Assembly: GCA_036365515.1 (NCBI GenBank)
Contig: CM070874.1
Span: 51,428,583-51,492,582 of the forward strand
Source: Torymus aiolomorphi
Taxonomy: Eukaryota; Arthropoda; Insecta; Hymenoptera; Torymidae
Length of the DNA stretch: 64,000 bases
Direction of reading: 5' to 3'
Part shown: in pieces, positions 21,249 to 32,908 of the stretch
Numbering within the stretch: position 1 is the first letter of the stretch
Layout: every line of letters starts with the position of its first letter
Made by a program: the position numbers and the translations under genes
The notes under the pieces: generated by a model
Seen by the model: the letters and a program-made list of their open reading frames with translations, nothing else
The model's database searches: none
What the model was told of the DNA's origin: nothing

Positions 21249-23804
21249 ATAGTCCTTTTATTTATTCTGATCTCATATATTCAATAACCACTCTCTACAA
21301 ATGGTAAGAATTTTTTTCATGACTGTACAAATAACTTTTATTTATTCGAATCTCATCTATTCAATAAGCACTCTGCAAATGGTAATAATTTTTTTCATGA
21401 CTGTACCAATAATATTATTGTCAATATAAAACTTTCTACGAAAGTATAAAATAAGGCAAGTATAGACGTTTTTTCTGTATAATCTATAAAATAATAATAT
21501 TTATGTTTTTTTAAAAGAAATCAAATAAATGCCAGTGAAAAAGTCTTTTACTTCTTTGAGTCATTGTATGCTGAACAAATTATATGTAAGTAAGTACATT
21601 CAATTGTTCATTGCAAATCAAACAAATGAAAGTTGTGAAATCAATTATCGATAGTCAAGTAATGCAAACAACTCTCGGAAACAACTGTATGACTATTCTC
21701 AGAAATGTACTAAAATTTGTTCATCCTTCTATACAAATTAAACACAAGAAAGTACTGAAATCAATTTATTGTAGTCAAGTACCCATAAGTTAACTTGACT
21801 AAATAATACAACTTTTCGTAACTACTTAAAAATATTCAGTCAGCGGGCATAAAGTACTACTTAACGCCTAATAGGCGTAATAGCTCCCATACTCCTACCA
21901 AACTTTATAGAACCTACGCACTTTACGCCCGTGTGGGCGAAAATTATTTTAATTATATAACTACTATGCCTCCTTTTTATTTCTAAAATACATAAGAATT
22001 TTATCAGATATTTACGAAAAGTCAAAGCCTATATAAAAAAATTACATAGTTACCACCACATCTCCATTTTTCATTGATCTTTCTCAATTTTGAAATTTCT
22101 ATAATATTACGCATCTTGGGAGGACAATAGAAGTCTATAGAGCTGCTCTAGCAGGGGTGGTCCTCCAATCTCCCATACATACTTGGCGGGCCCGACGGTT
22201 TGCAGTTTAAGGGCTAGACATGGTCATTTTCATATAAATATTCATATGTTTAAAGATCAGATAAAATGTATAAATGGGTTGCTTATACATATTAAATAGG
22301 GCTCAGTATTGAATTTATTACTCTGTTTTTGAATAGAAAGTGCAAACCCGCATGAAAATATCATATGAGATCTCATATGAGAATATTGGACATCAGATCT
22401 CATTTGGGAATATCGGACATCAGATCTCATAGAGAATATCGGGCATCAGATCTCATATGAGATCCCATAATATGTAAAATTGCAGATCACATCACACATA
22501 TGATATCTCATATGAGATCTCATATGATATTTACACGACGAAAAAGAATAAAAAATAGGTGGCTTACAAAATGGTTAATAAAATCTAAAGCACTTTTGAG
22601 TAGACAATAAATTTATATGCATTTTTTATCCCATTCCCGTTTAAAAAAGACGGACACAAGGAAAAATATTTTCGGTAATGAAAGTAAATCATGAGATTCT
22701 GCACATGTAGGGATATTATATTTAGACGGTATCAATTAAAAATTAGAGCCAATGTAATTATTTATAATGGGCTTATAGGTATAAACATTGTTAATGAATT
22801 TATGTAAAAATTTAGTATTCTACATTTACAAAGCCCACCAGTAAACTGGAAACCGTCGGGCCCGCCAAGTATGTATGGGAGATTGGAGGACCACCCCTGC
22901 TAGAGCAGCTTTATAGACTTCTATTGTCCTCCCAAGATGCGTAATATTATAGAAATTTCAAAATTGAGAAAGATCAATGAAAAATGGAGATGTGGTGGTA
23001 ACTATGTAATTTTTTTATATAGGCTTTCACTTTTCGTAAATATCTGATAAAATTCTTATGAATTTTAGAAATAAAAAGAAGGCATAGTAGTTATATAATT
23101 AAAATAATTTTCGCCCACACGGGCGTAAAGTGCGTAGGTTCTATAAAGTTTGGTAGGAGTACGGGAGCTATTACGCCTGTTAGGCGTTAAGTAGTACTTT
23201 ATGCCCGCTGACTGAATATTTTTAAGTAGTTACGAAAAGTTGTATTATTTAGTCAAGTTAACTTATGGGTACTTGACTACAATAAATTGATTTCAGTACT
23301 TTCTTGTGTTTAATTTGTATAGAAGGATGAACAAATTTTAGTACATTTCTGAGAATAGTCATACAGTTGTTTCCGAGAGTTGTTTGCATTACTTGACTAT
23401 CGATAATTGATTTCACAACTTTCATTTGTTTGATTTGCAATGAACAATTTGAATGTAGTTACTTACATATAATTTGTTCAGCATACAATGACTCAAAGAA
23501 GTAAAAGACTTTTTCACTGGCATTTATTTGATTTCTTTTAAAAAAACATAAATATTATTATTTTATAGATTATACAGAAAAAACGTCTATACTTGCCTTA
23601 TTTTATACTTTCGTAGAAAGTTTTATATTAACAATAATATGATTGGTACAGTCATGAAAAAAATTATTACTATTTGCAGAGTGCTTATTGAATAGATGAG
23701 ATTCGAATAAATAAAAGTTATTTGTACAGTCATGAAAAAAATTTTTACCATTTGTAGAGAGTGGTTATTGAATATATGAGATCAGAATAAATAAAAGGAC
23801 TATA
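21249..23804. mobile_element. 2.56-kb palindromic TIR element
   Basis: Left arm 21249-22210 and right arm 22842-23804 (~960 bp) are highly similar inverted copies around a 631-bp spacer. Outer ends read TAGTCCTTTTATTTATTC with TA on either side, compatible with a TA duplication. Arms contain nested hairpins (ACGCC-taat-AGGCGT, CGCCC-GTGT-GGGCG). No transposase. The 60-residue mirror frames at 21611 and 23440 are palindrome duplicates without recognisable motifs. Confidence 0.75.
22345..22530. repeat. cluster of ATCTCATATGAGAT palindromic words
   Basis: Repeated (GA)GATCTCATATGAG and GGACATCAGATCTCAT units inside the palindrome spacer. Similar GAGATCTCA word clusters occur near 38.8-39.1 and 59.8-60.1 kb. 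Confidence 0.7.
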
Positions 23805-25145
23805 GACAAACGTGGATAGAATATATTTAAAAAATTAGTTTTTTAAAGAACATGTTGATTGTTTTGAAAAAATATTTAAGCTCTCATTAAAGTTTTTGGT
23901 ACAGAAGGAGAGAGAGAGAGGGGGAAGAGAGGGTGGGAGAGTTTAGTAAATAATGTTTGTTAAGTACAAACTATGTAGAATAGTAACCAAACTTATTCTT
24001 GCCTATAAGTTTTTACTTTTGTAAAATCATTTTTTAAAGAGATTTCACAACTTTTTAAGAGTAAAACTACATTGTAAATAATGTCTGTTAAGTATAAAAC
24101 TACACTTTAATTGATTTCACAATTTTTTTGAGTTTGACTTTCAGTATCCGCGTGAAAAAAATTTATTTCGACTTTACGAAAAAATTCTTATCGTTTGTAA
24201 AAGTTTTTGTAAAGTGATTGTAAAGGTTTTGGAAAAGAATTTCTCGTTGTTTGCAAAAGTTTGTAAAGGATTGTAGAAGTTTTGTAAAATAATTTATTAA
24301 TGGATTTTTTAAAAGATATAGAAATGGACCATTTTTTGAGATATTTTGTAGAGAAAATATAATAATGAATAATTTACAGATAGAAAATACTTTAAAAAAT
24401 AGTTTCTAAAAGTGTTTATTATAATTGTTTCAAAAAAACATTTAAGCTTTCAGTCAAGTTCTTTGTAGAGAGTTGGACAGTTGTTGAGAGCAAGATTGTT
24501 TGGATAAAAACATTAAACTTTTATTAGTATTTATTGTAGCTATCGCAAGGAATAAAAGAAAAAAGTACAAGTTCTCAGAATTACAATTTAAATCTCTATA
24601 TCACCTGATTCTCCTGCTTTTATAAAACTTGAAGCTCAAAGTTGGCTGAGAAGTTGAGTTCTCATGTCAACTGCCATTTCCATAGCAGCAGGCGGTACAA
24701 AGTTTTTTAAAAACTATTCTTTCGCATCTATTTCTCTGAAATCACCTAATCCTCTAGCCTTTACAAAATGCGAAGCTCAAAGTTTGCCAAGTTAACTACA
24801 CTTACGTAACAGAACCTGATATTAAGTTTTTTTACAAAACACTCTTATGCATCCATTTGCTTTTGTTTTTTTGACAAATTATTATTACATTATTAAATTT
24901 GTGCTAAAATTTACCTTTAGCCTTTTATTGCACATTCTAAAGCTGGAACTCATTTCATTATTTTGATATCGACCTATTTCTTTTTCATAATATTTTATCA
25001 AAGACTTGCAAGCGTACTAGATCTAATAATCATACTATTGCATCACAATCAGCTAGCAAATTAAAATTTTGGTTGCAGATTCAAAAAGTAGCCATTACAG
25101 TAATTTATATTATGGTTTCATGTACTGTATATTCACAGAACAAAT
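23805..25145. other. degenerate repeats related to 6.8-7.6 kb, no gene
   Basis: Contains GA-rich tract 23903-23942, TTTTGTAAAG-type short repeats 24180-24300 and two AAGCTCAAAGTT words (24632, 24772). No supported gene. Confidence 0.5.
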
Positions 25146-25270
25146 GGCTCCTCTGAATATTATGTTGAGTGGCACCCTCCATGTTTAATAATTTAAATGT
25201 TGTGAGGATCCTCGTGAGGGCCAATTCCCAGAAATAAATTTGAAAACAATCTTGAATACTAGATTGCAAC

Positions 25271-25301
25271 GTTTCGTCAGGAAGTTCGCTGACCTCTTCA
25301 G
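25271..25301 (-). ncRNA. hammerhead-like core of the Penelope-like left end
   Basis: Minus strand: CTGAAGA (25301-25295), stem II GTCAG (25293-25289)/CTGAC (25280-25276) with a GAACTTC-type loop, GAAA (25275-25272), C, GTT. Same order and junctions as the motifs at 1002, 45498 and 45632. Confidence 0.5.
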
Positions 25302-25499
25302 GCTTTATTAAAAATATATAGAGTTAAAACACATACAAAAATAAAAATAAAAAACTAGTCAAATAAATTAAAACACTATCTATGCAAAAACCTTTACCTA
25401 TAAATAGCTACGTCGATACTGGTAAGATACCAGTAGAGTCGAAATGGTATGCAGAACATAATGCACGCTTCGCTGGGGTTTATATATAATCACGCTTGT

Positions 25500-25892
25500 T
25501 TACCTTTTTAAATGTAACGTTCTTAACAGCTTTTTGTATATATTATTCAAATTTTGTGTATCTTCTATTCTATTGATAGTGTTATGATTTAAATTAATAT
25601 GTAACATTTCGGAAATAATTCGTTTCGTGTAATTGTTTTCCCTATCTAAAATTTGGATGTTTTTCCAGTCAACGATGTGTTTCATAGTTCTTTGGTGTGT
25701 TGCTATCACTGATTTGTTATTCTTATCTCTTTCATGTTCTTTAATCCTATTTTTTAACATTCGCTTAGTTTCGCCAATATAAGTCGATGTACAAGACATA
25801 CAATTTATCTTATAGACTACGCCACATGTTTCTGATTTTTCTATTTTATCCTTTCCTAATTTAATTATATTGTTCAATTTTTTGTTGATCAA
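25500..25892 (-). CDS. Penelope-like GIY-YIG endonuclease domain (minus copy)
   Basis: 130 codons from a Met. GVVYKINC, then CMSC, TYIGETKR, NRIKEH and a downstream Asn-rich helix are the GIY-YIG nuclease with the Cys-x2-Cys insertion typical of this retroelement class; it nicks DNA for target-primed reverse transcription. It lies 16 bases after the stop of the RT frame and in another frame, and the coding similarity actually continues upstream of the Met (NIRTVPLINKKL), so RT and nuclease were probably one protein separated by a one-base change in an A6 run (about 25934-25940). The plus copy has the same arrangement. Confidence 0.85.
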   Translation of the reverse strand: MINKKLNNIIKLGKDKIEKSETCGVVYKINCMSCTSTYIGETKRMLKNRIKEHERDKNNKSVIATHQRTMKHIVDWKNIQILDRENNYTKRIISEMLHINLNHNTINRIEDTQNLNNIYKKLLRTLHLKR

Positions 25893-25908
25893 AGGTACTG
25901 TGCGGATG

Positions 25909-27804
25909 TTATATTTGTTTAATATACGAACATTTTTTATAAAAGGTATTATTATATGGAATGGAGATTGTAGTTAGTGAACGGTTCTCATTATTAGTCT
26001 TTTTATTGTGATATTTGAGTTTTCGAAGTCTATTTCGTATGTGTATGTTTATAAATTCGGAAGGATAATCGTTACATAAGAGAAGTTCTGTAATTTTGTG
26101 TATATTCGCGTCATGAAAACAAGTATCGGATAAAAGAATTGCTCTATCCACCAGGTTCGCAACGATGTTTATTTTTTGTTGTATGGTGTGGTTAGAATTA
26201 TAATTTAACAGTCTCGATGATGCTGTTGTTTTTTGATACCAGTTAGTCAAAATTTGATTGTTTTTTCTCGTAAGACTGAGATCTAAAAAATTTATACTAT
26301 TGTCTATTTCAGATTCGAATGTAAATTTAAGATGAGTATTATACTTGTTAAACACTTGTAGAACTGTATCAACTTGATCGCTTTTTATACATAAAATTGT
26401 GTCGTCTACATATCTAAAGTAAAAGAGCGGAATACAATCGTGTGTAATTTTTAATTCGCGCAAGCAGTCTGTTTCTAAATCTTCCATAACCATGTCAGCG
26501 AATAATGGTGAGATAGGAGAACCCATAGGTGTGCCAAATATTTGTTTATAAGTTCTATTGTTGAAAATGAAATATGTGTTGTCAAATAAAAAACAGACTA
26601 TATTCCGAATCTCATGAAAAGGAATTTTGCATTTATTGTGAATATGTGTGTAACGTCTGTCTATGCTTTCTAATACTAAATCGCACGGTATATTTGTAAA
26701 CAGAGAGCAAACGTCCAAAGATAGAAGTACATATGTACTGGGTATTGTAATTTTACTGATTTTATCTTTCATCTCGAAACTATTATTAATATGAGAAAGC
26801 GGTTTCGGAATACAATTTTTTAATTCGTTGTAAATGATCTTAGATAAATAATGTGTTGGGCTACCAATAGTTGAAATGATAGGTCTTAGTGGAATACCTT
26901 CTTTATGGATTTTTGGAAGACCATATGCTCTAGGTAGTAGAGTGTTGGTTTGTGTGAGTTGGTTGTTATGATATTTTATTTGTAAGAAATCGTTATTGTT
27001 TAAATGCGCTAATTGTTTGTGAACATCTGATTGTAACTTTGGCAATGGATTTTTCTTTATTAGTTTGTATGTATTATTATCTTTTAATAAGTCTATCATT
27101 TTACTCTGGTAATCCAACACATTCATACATACGGTTAAATTACCCTTGTCCGCGTGTGTGAAAAATATATTAGAATTATGTTTTAGAAAACTTTTCGTTC
27201 TCGCTAAATCTGTAGAGAAAAGTTTTTCTTGGTGTGCTGTATGTATTACTTTTTTTTGATTATGTAACATAACAGTGGTTAAGTTCGCTCGGATTTCATT
27301 CTTAATATCGTTATGCAACTCTAAGTTTTTAAGGCTGCTTTCAACATTTTTGATTGTTGTTAGTATATCTGTTTTTGATATTTCTGATTTTACGTTATAT
27401 TTTGGACCTAGTGATACAATATTAAAAACAGATTCGGGTAATATTGTATTGGTTAGGTTTTTTACCCAGTTCTGTTTTTCAAACGAACTTTTGTTAACTG
27501 TTCTATTAATACTAATGAGGGCGTGTAATTTCTTTTGTAATTTATTTCTTAAATTTGAGTAAATGTGGAAACTAGTTTTTTCAGTTAAATAATAGAAGGT
27601 TTCAAGTTTCGAGTGTTCGACAGGAGATTTTGAAATTTTAAATTTAAGCTTGTTAAGTTGTTTATGTAAAAAATAAATGTGGATGTGAATGTCCTTCAGT
27701 AAGAGTTTTAAATAACGGTAATGTAGCTTATTCTTGTAGTTATTAAGTTGATCAGCGCAGCACTTACTGTAGAACGATGTGCAGTTGAGGCGTTTTACTG
27801 CGTT
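25909..27804 (-). CDS. Penelope-like reverse transcriptase (minus copy, N-terminus missing)
   Basis: Open for about 631 codons with no internal stop, from a TGA at 27807-27805 to the stop at 25909. No ATG is found near the start because the frame begins at the inverted junction, so the N-terminus is probably truncated. Landmarks in order: an N-terminal VSLGPKYN block typical of the class, RAYGLPKIHKEG, RPIISTIGSPTHYLSK, SLDVCSLFTNIP (catalytic Asp of domain A), GTPMGSPISPLFADMVME, the catalytic RYVDDTIL, and INFLDLSL followed by WYQK--ASSRLLNY. The protein copies element RNA at the insertion site. All catalytic residues are present. The frame ends with a run of six A and a stop before the nuclease frame. 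Confidence 0.9.
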   Translation of the reverse strand, partial: NAVKRLNCTSFYSKCCADQLNNYKNKLHYRYLKLLLKDIHIHIYFLHKQLNKLKFKISKSPVEHSKLETFYYLTEKTSFHIYSNLRNKLQKKLHALISINRTVNKSSFEKQNWVKNLTNTILPESVFNIVSLGPKYNVKSEISKTDILTTIKNVESSLKNLELHNDIKNEIRANLTTVMLHNQKKVIHTAHQEKLFSTDLARTKSFLKHNSNIFFTHADKGNLTVCMNVLDYQSKMIDLLKDNNTYKLIKKNPLPKLQSDVHKQLAHLNNNDFLQIKYHNNQLTQTNTLLPRAYGLPKIHKEGIPLRPIISTIGSPTHYLSKIIYNELKNCIPKPLSHINNSFEMKDKISKITIPSTYVLLSLDVCSLFTNIPCDLVLESIDRRYTHIHNKCKIPFHEIRNIVCFLFDNTYFIFNNRTYKQIFGTPMGSPISPLFADMVMEDLETDCLRELKITHDCIPLFYFRYVDDTILCIKSDQVDTVLQVFNKYNTHLKFTFESEIDNSINFLDLSLTRKNNQILTNWYQKTTASSRLLNYNSNHTIQQKINIVANLVDRAILLSDTCFHDANIHKITELLLCNDYPSEFINIHIRNRLRKLKYHNKKTNNENRSLTTISIPYNNTFYKKCSYIKQI

Positions 27805-27808
27805 TCAA

Positions 27809-29280
27809 AATATCAAAAACAGATATACTAACAACAATCAAAAATGTTGAAAGCAGCCTTAAAAACTTAGAGTTGCATAACGATATTAAGAATGAAATCC
27901 GAGCGAACTTAACCACTGTTATGTTACATAATCAAAAAAAAGTAATACATACAGCACACCAAGAAAAACTTTTCTCTACAGATTTAGCGAGAACGAAAAG
28001 TTTTCTAAAACATAATTCTAATATATTTTTCACACACGCGGACAAGGGTAATTTAACCGTATGTATGAATGTGTTGGATTACCAGAGTAAAATGATAGAC
28101 TTATTAAAAGATAATAATACATACAAACTAATAAAGAAAATCCATTGCCAAAGTTACAATCAGATGTTCACAAACAATTAGCGCATTTAAACAATAACGA
28201 TTTCTTACAAATAAAATATCATAACAACCAACTCACACAAACCAACACTCTACTACCTAGAGCATATGGTCTTCCAAAAATCCATAAAGAAGGTATTCCA
28301 CTAAGACCTATCATTTCAACTATTGGTAGCCCAACACATTATTTATCTAAGATCATTTACAACGAATTAAAAATTGTATTCCGAAACCGCTTTCTCATAT
28401 TAATAATAGTTTCGAGATGAAAGATAAAATCAGTAAAATTACAATACCCAGTACATATGTACTTCTATCTTTGGACGTTTGCTCTCTGTTTACAAATATA
28501 CCGTGCGATTTAGTATTAGAAAGCATAGACAGACGTTACACACATATTCACAATAAATGCAAAATTCCTTTTCATGAGATTCGGAATATAGTCTGTTTTT
28601 TATTTGACAACACATATTTCATTTTCAACAATAGAACTTATAAACAAATATTTGGCACACCTATGGGTTCTCCTATCTCACCATTATTCGCTGACATGGT
28701 TATGGAAGATTTAGAAACAGACTGCTTGCGCGAATTAAAAATTACACACGATTGTATTCCGCTCTTGTCCTTTAGATATGTAGACGACACAATTTTATGT
28801 ATAAAAAGCGATCAAGTTGATACAGTTCTACAAGTGTTTAACAAGTATAATACTCATCTTAAATTTACATTCGAATCTGAAATAGACAATAGTATAAATT
28901 TTTTAGATCTCAGTCTTACGAGAAAAAACAATCAAATTTTGACTAACTGGTATCAAAAAACAACAGCATCATCGAGACTGTTAAATTATAATTCTAACCA
29001 CACCATACAACAAAAAATAAACATCGTTGCGAACCTGGTGGATAGAGCAATTCTTTTATCCGATACTTGTTTTCATGACGCGAATATACACAAAATTACA
29101 GAACTTCTCTTATGTAACGATTATCCTTCCGAATTTATAAACATACACATACGAAATAGACTTCGAAAACTCAAATATCACAATAAAAAGACTAATAATG
29201 AGAACCGTTCACTAACTACAATCTCCATTCCATATAATAATACCTTTTATAAAAAATGTTCGTATATTAAACAAATATAA
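27809..29280 (+). pseudogene. Penelope-like reverse transcriptase (plus copy, frameshifted)
   Basis: Inverted near-duplicate of the minus copy, starting about 420 bases further into the gene. Two single-base losses in A runs, near 28135-28141 and 28370-28375, break the frame into three pieces (27873-28181, 28145-28420, 28417-29280); the minus copy has the longer A run at both places. The catalytic RYVDDTIL is kept at about 28770-28795, with LSF in place of FYF just before it. The fragment cannot be translated as one protein. Confidence 0.9.
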
Positions 29281-29296
29281 CATCCGCACAGTACCT

Positions 29297-29689
29297 TTGA
29301 TCAACAAAAAATTGAACAATATAATTAAATTAGGAAAGGATAAAATAGAAAAATCAGAAACATGTGGCGTAGTCTATAAGATAAATTGTATGTCTTGTAC
29401 ATCGACTTATATTGGCGAAACTAAGCGAATGTTAAAAAATAGGATTAAAGAACATGAAAGAGATAAGAATAACAAATCAGTGATAGCAACACACCAAAGA
29501 ACTATGAAACACATCGTTGACTGGAAAAACATCCAAATTTTAGATAGGGAAAACAATTACACGAAACGAATTATTTCCGAAATGTTACATATTAATTTAA
29601 ATCATAACACTATCAATAGAATAGAAGATACACAAAATTTGAATAATATATACAAAAAGCTGTTAAGAACGTTACATTTAAAAAGGTAA
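29297..29689 (+). CDS. Penelope-like GIY-YIG endonuclease domain (plus copy)
   Basis: The 130 codons translate to the same protein as the minus copy at 25500-25892, including GVVYKINC, CMSC and TYIGETKR. It again follows the RT stop in a different frame, at the same A6 run. Because the upstream RT is frameshifted, this domain is probably not expressed as part of an active enzyme. Confidence 0.8.
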   Translation: MINKKLNNIIKLGKDKIEKSETCGVVYKINCMSCTSTYIGETKRMLKNRIKEHERDKNNKSVIATHQRTMKHIVDWKNIQILDRENNYTKRIISEMLHINLNHNTINRIEDTQNLNNIYKKLLRTLHLKR

Positions 29690-29803
29690 ACAAGCGTGAT
29701 TATATATAAACCCCAGCGAAGCGTGCATTATGTTCTGCATACCATTTCGACTCTACTGGTATCTTACCAGTATCGGCGTAGCTATTTATAGGCTCCTCTG
29801 AAT

Positions 29804-32466
29804 CATTTGGTGCCCCTCACCATAAGCCAATCATTAATTACATTATTTTCAACACTTGGATTCGTTGAAGTTTTCACTAGAAACCACTTGAATTAATAAT
29901 GTATCAGACACATCTTGCAAAATTAAAAATAAAAGTTCATGAACTAAGAATCATTGGGAGAAAAAAGCTTTCTCGATATTCTTTTATAGTAGAAAGTATA
30001 AAACAGCTTAATTTAATAACTCATGTGTAACGGAACCGTCTACGATGGGAAAATTTTTTTTTGTATATATTTTTATGCGATGAACCATAGTCATAACCCT
30101 GAACACCTACTACCCTACCGACACTATTGCACCAAGGGTTGTAGATGTAACCTGCGCTTCTCGGAGTCTCAAGCTGTCATAAAACACCGACGCGGCGCAT
30201 GCTTTAAAATTTCTGAATTTTTAATCTTGTAATTTCCTTTTCCTTAAAAGGCTATATTTAGACTTAATATAAAAACGGACTGTAAACTTTCCTTTCTTCT
30301 TGATAAAGACAAACACTACTTCTAAATAAATAAAAATTATATCCGATTACACCTACGATCACAGATACTGTAAAATTATAATACGCAATTGTTTATCGAA
30401 GATTATTATATTCTCTTGTACAAAAGTAAGTAACCTCACTCTAATAAAAAAATGTTCAATAGTAAAACCTTTAGTTGAATTACAATATTTCTGCAATACA
30501 ATTTTATTTAGAAATACTTCAGTTGTATTAATGAGTTAGTTATAAATTAGGGTTAATTTTCTACAAGGATATATTTTAAATAATAATTTAAGTACGAATT
30601 GTTAAACAAACCCTTGTGCAATAATCACAATTGTAATTCTTCCTTTATACGTTTGACCTAACTAACAAACCGTTCCAAACGCGAGGTATAAGAGTTTATA
30701 AGGTTTTCCATTCACAATCACAAACAAATATAAAATTACAATAACTACTTTAAGACACATTCATGAAAGAATATTTTTCCTACTCAAATAATGAAACTTA
30801 TTCAACCTTCTGTTTTTCTTCTGCTATAAATAAATAAACTGTTTTATTACATATCACAAATTTAACAAACATTTTTGGATTTTGAACAATTACATGTGAG
30901 TTGGAAATATTCCTTCAAAATGTGGAATTAGCCTTAAGAAGACGATAGCCCTAGCGGATGCGTAATCTTGGGGCTGTAAAACACATGACCCATACTAAAT
31001 ATAGATACGACGCTTTCCCACGCAGGGACGCGCTTTTCCGAGTTTTTCAAAACATGACTTATACTATACATTGAAATATTATTTTACATTATCTCTCAAA
31101 TCGTTATCAATAAAATTATTTTAACAACAACCGATATTAAATATAACAGTAAGGAAATTAGGAAAAATAATACTAATTCCATATTCTTTGTTAAATTGCA
31201 ATCAACAGCTTTTGCTTGTTTCCGTATTAATAATATTAAGATCTATTAACAAGAACCCAAAAATATAGCTCTATGAGTAACCATATGCATTTTATAAACG
31301 CAACCTATAACCATGTAAAGAATCTTTATTAACCAACAATAAATAATTACTATAATAGCTATTATATTATACAAATCAACAAGTTTTGATAACAAAGCAT
31401 TTAGGTTTTAGTTTATTTTAGATAATTGACTGTTATTATAAATTTGTCATATATGATTTCATTGTAAATTAGATTATTAAGTTAGTAAAATTTTGTATTC
31501 CAAATAACTATCATTAAAATAGTCGTAGCATTTTCATTCAAGTTGTAATATCTTGCTACATAATTATTTAGTAAGATAAATAATTCAATTCATGGTAGAA
31601 TATCTAGATTGTTAATTATAGGAAAAACCGAGACAAAGAAGATGTTTGTCAGCTACATCAGCCCCAAAACACATGGCTCGTCTAAAAATAGATTTTATCT
31701 CAGTCTTCCTGCGCGGAGACGCATTTTCCAGCATCTTTTGGGACTCAATGTATTATAGCATAAGAATATTATTTTAGAATAACGCTAGATATCTCATTAA
31801 TTATAATTAGAAAAATAATTTTTGTTTAAGATAACAGTTGCATTATGTTAAGTAAAAATTAAGAGATGAGAAAATCCATTATTATAATATGTTTTTATAG
31901 TAATAATAATCCATTTGTCTATTTCTACTAGATTAACTAACTAGACTTTAAGTTTAGATGATAAACTGTTTAGAATTTGAATAATACATTTGTAATTCGT
32001 ACGTTTTCTTAATAATAATTAACTATTATGACTATTTATAAGTAATTTTCATTGTTAATGCAAGTTTTATGAAATATACACATTAGATGAAACATTTTAC
32101 TGGACAATACCAGTATTTTAACACATTGTTACTTACGAAAACTAATTAAATTTCAAATATTTTAAATAAATAATAGGAAATCTAAGGAAAATGTATTAAT
32201 TTAATAAAATAACTTAATAATATGATTGATATATTAGCTAGAATGAATAGTCTAATGTTTTTATAAAGTTTGCATAAGAAATTTCATTGTTTAATGTATA
32301 ATTAAGTTTATAAAATTTATAATGCGTTTAACTCCTGTTGTAATAGACCGATAACTTCCGTTCAAATTTGTATTTTCATTTTAGAACAAAATGTAATAGA
32401 ATAACATATTTTATAATTTATAAGCTGCCAACATTGTATAATTTTCAGCAAGTAACAGAAAATTGA
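29804..32466. other. AT-rich DNA with a diverged ~700-bp duplication, no gene
   Basis: A GGGGCTGTAAAACACATGACCC.../GACGC-TTTTCC block at 30970-31050 recurs, diverged, at 31660-31745, implying an old tandem duplication. A short frame at 30023 has no recognisable motif. No gene can be supported. Confidence 0.45.
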
Positions 32467-32859
32467 TCATTTTTGACTCGAAAGAAAGAGAAGGATATAT
32501 CTTTTATCTCTCTCATCTCTCTTTCTCTGTCGCACATATATCGTTCTCTCTCGCTCCTTAAGGAAGATACGAGCCGCCGGAAAATACCCTAGAGAAGGGA
32601 TAAGGGACCGCTCTCTGCCGCTCCCTGTGTTAAAGCATAGGATTTTCCCCACTTTCATAAAAATCGACGTTTGGAAGGGATGCCACCCCCGCACCATTGG
32701 ATACCGTCTTCTCACACCACTAGCCTCAATTAACATTACAGGATATATGACTATCAACCGCCGTCATACTTGGCAACCAACGATTCGTTAACGCAAGATG
32801 ACGCAACTACCCGATTCGACACCGTAGTTTTTCCAGCCGAAGAAGAGGAGGAGCAACGC
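32467..32859. other. GA/CT-rich segment upstream of a promoter-like site
   Basis: Pyrimidine-rich 32495-32560, then mixed sequence. A 96-codon minus frame (32467-32757) is open but has no family motif I recognise; it may be chance or element-derived. Confidence 0.3.
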
Positions 32860-32898
32860 ATTTAAATACGCTGAACGCGCACTGCTCGCGGGTCAGTC
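32860..32898 (+). promoter_or_regulatory. TATA plus initiator core promoter
   Basis: ATTTAAATA at 32860-32868 and a TCAGTCAG initiator at 32893, about 30 bases apart, the usual arthropod spacing. It directly precedes a ~41-bp tandem repeat. It could be the U3/R boundary of an LTR. Confidence 0.5.
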
Positions 32899-32908
32899 AG
32901 ATTTACAA

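Larger units (their letters stand above)
25159..29790. mobile_element. head-to-head pair of Penelope-like elements in one target duplication
   Basis: A minus-strand copy (about 25159-27805) and a 5'-truncated plus-strand copy (27809-29790) lie 5' end to 5' end. The whole unit is flanked by an exact 13-bp repeat GGCTCCTCTGAAT (25146-25158, 29791-29803), so it probably inserted as one event. The left end carries a hammerhead-like motif and a GTTGAGT end similar to the palindromes at 3.5 and 45.4 kb. The right copy stops at CTATTTATAG, lacking the ribozyme-bearing tail. The copies are nearly identical (a few percent or less), so the insertion is young. Confidence 0.85.

Noticed and set aside
22345..22530. 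CRISPR-like array of ATCTCATATGAG repeats
   Set aside because: Spacing and repeat length are irregular, the words are self-palindromic, and the context is a eukaryotic TIR element.
21611..23440. Identical 60-residue proteins on opposite strands
   Set aside because: Duplicates in palindrome arms, AT-rich, no recognisable domain.
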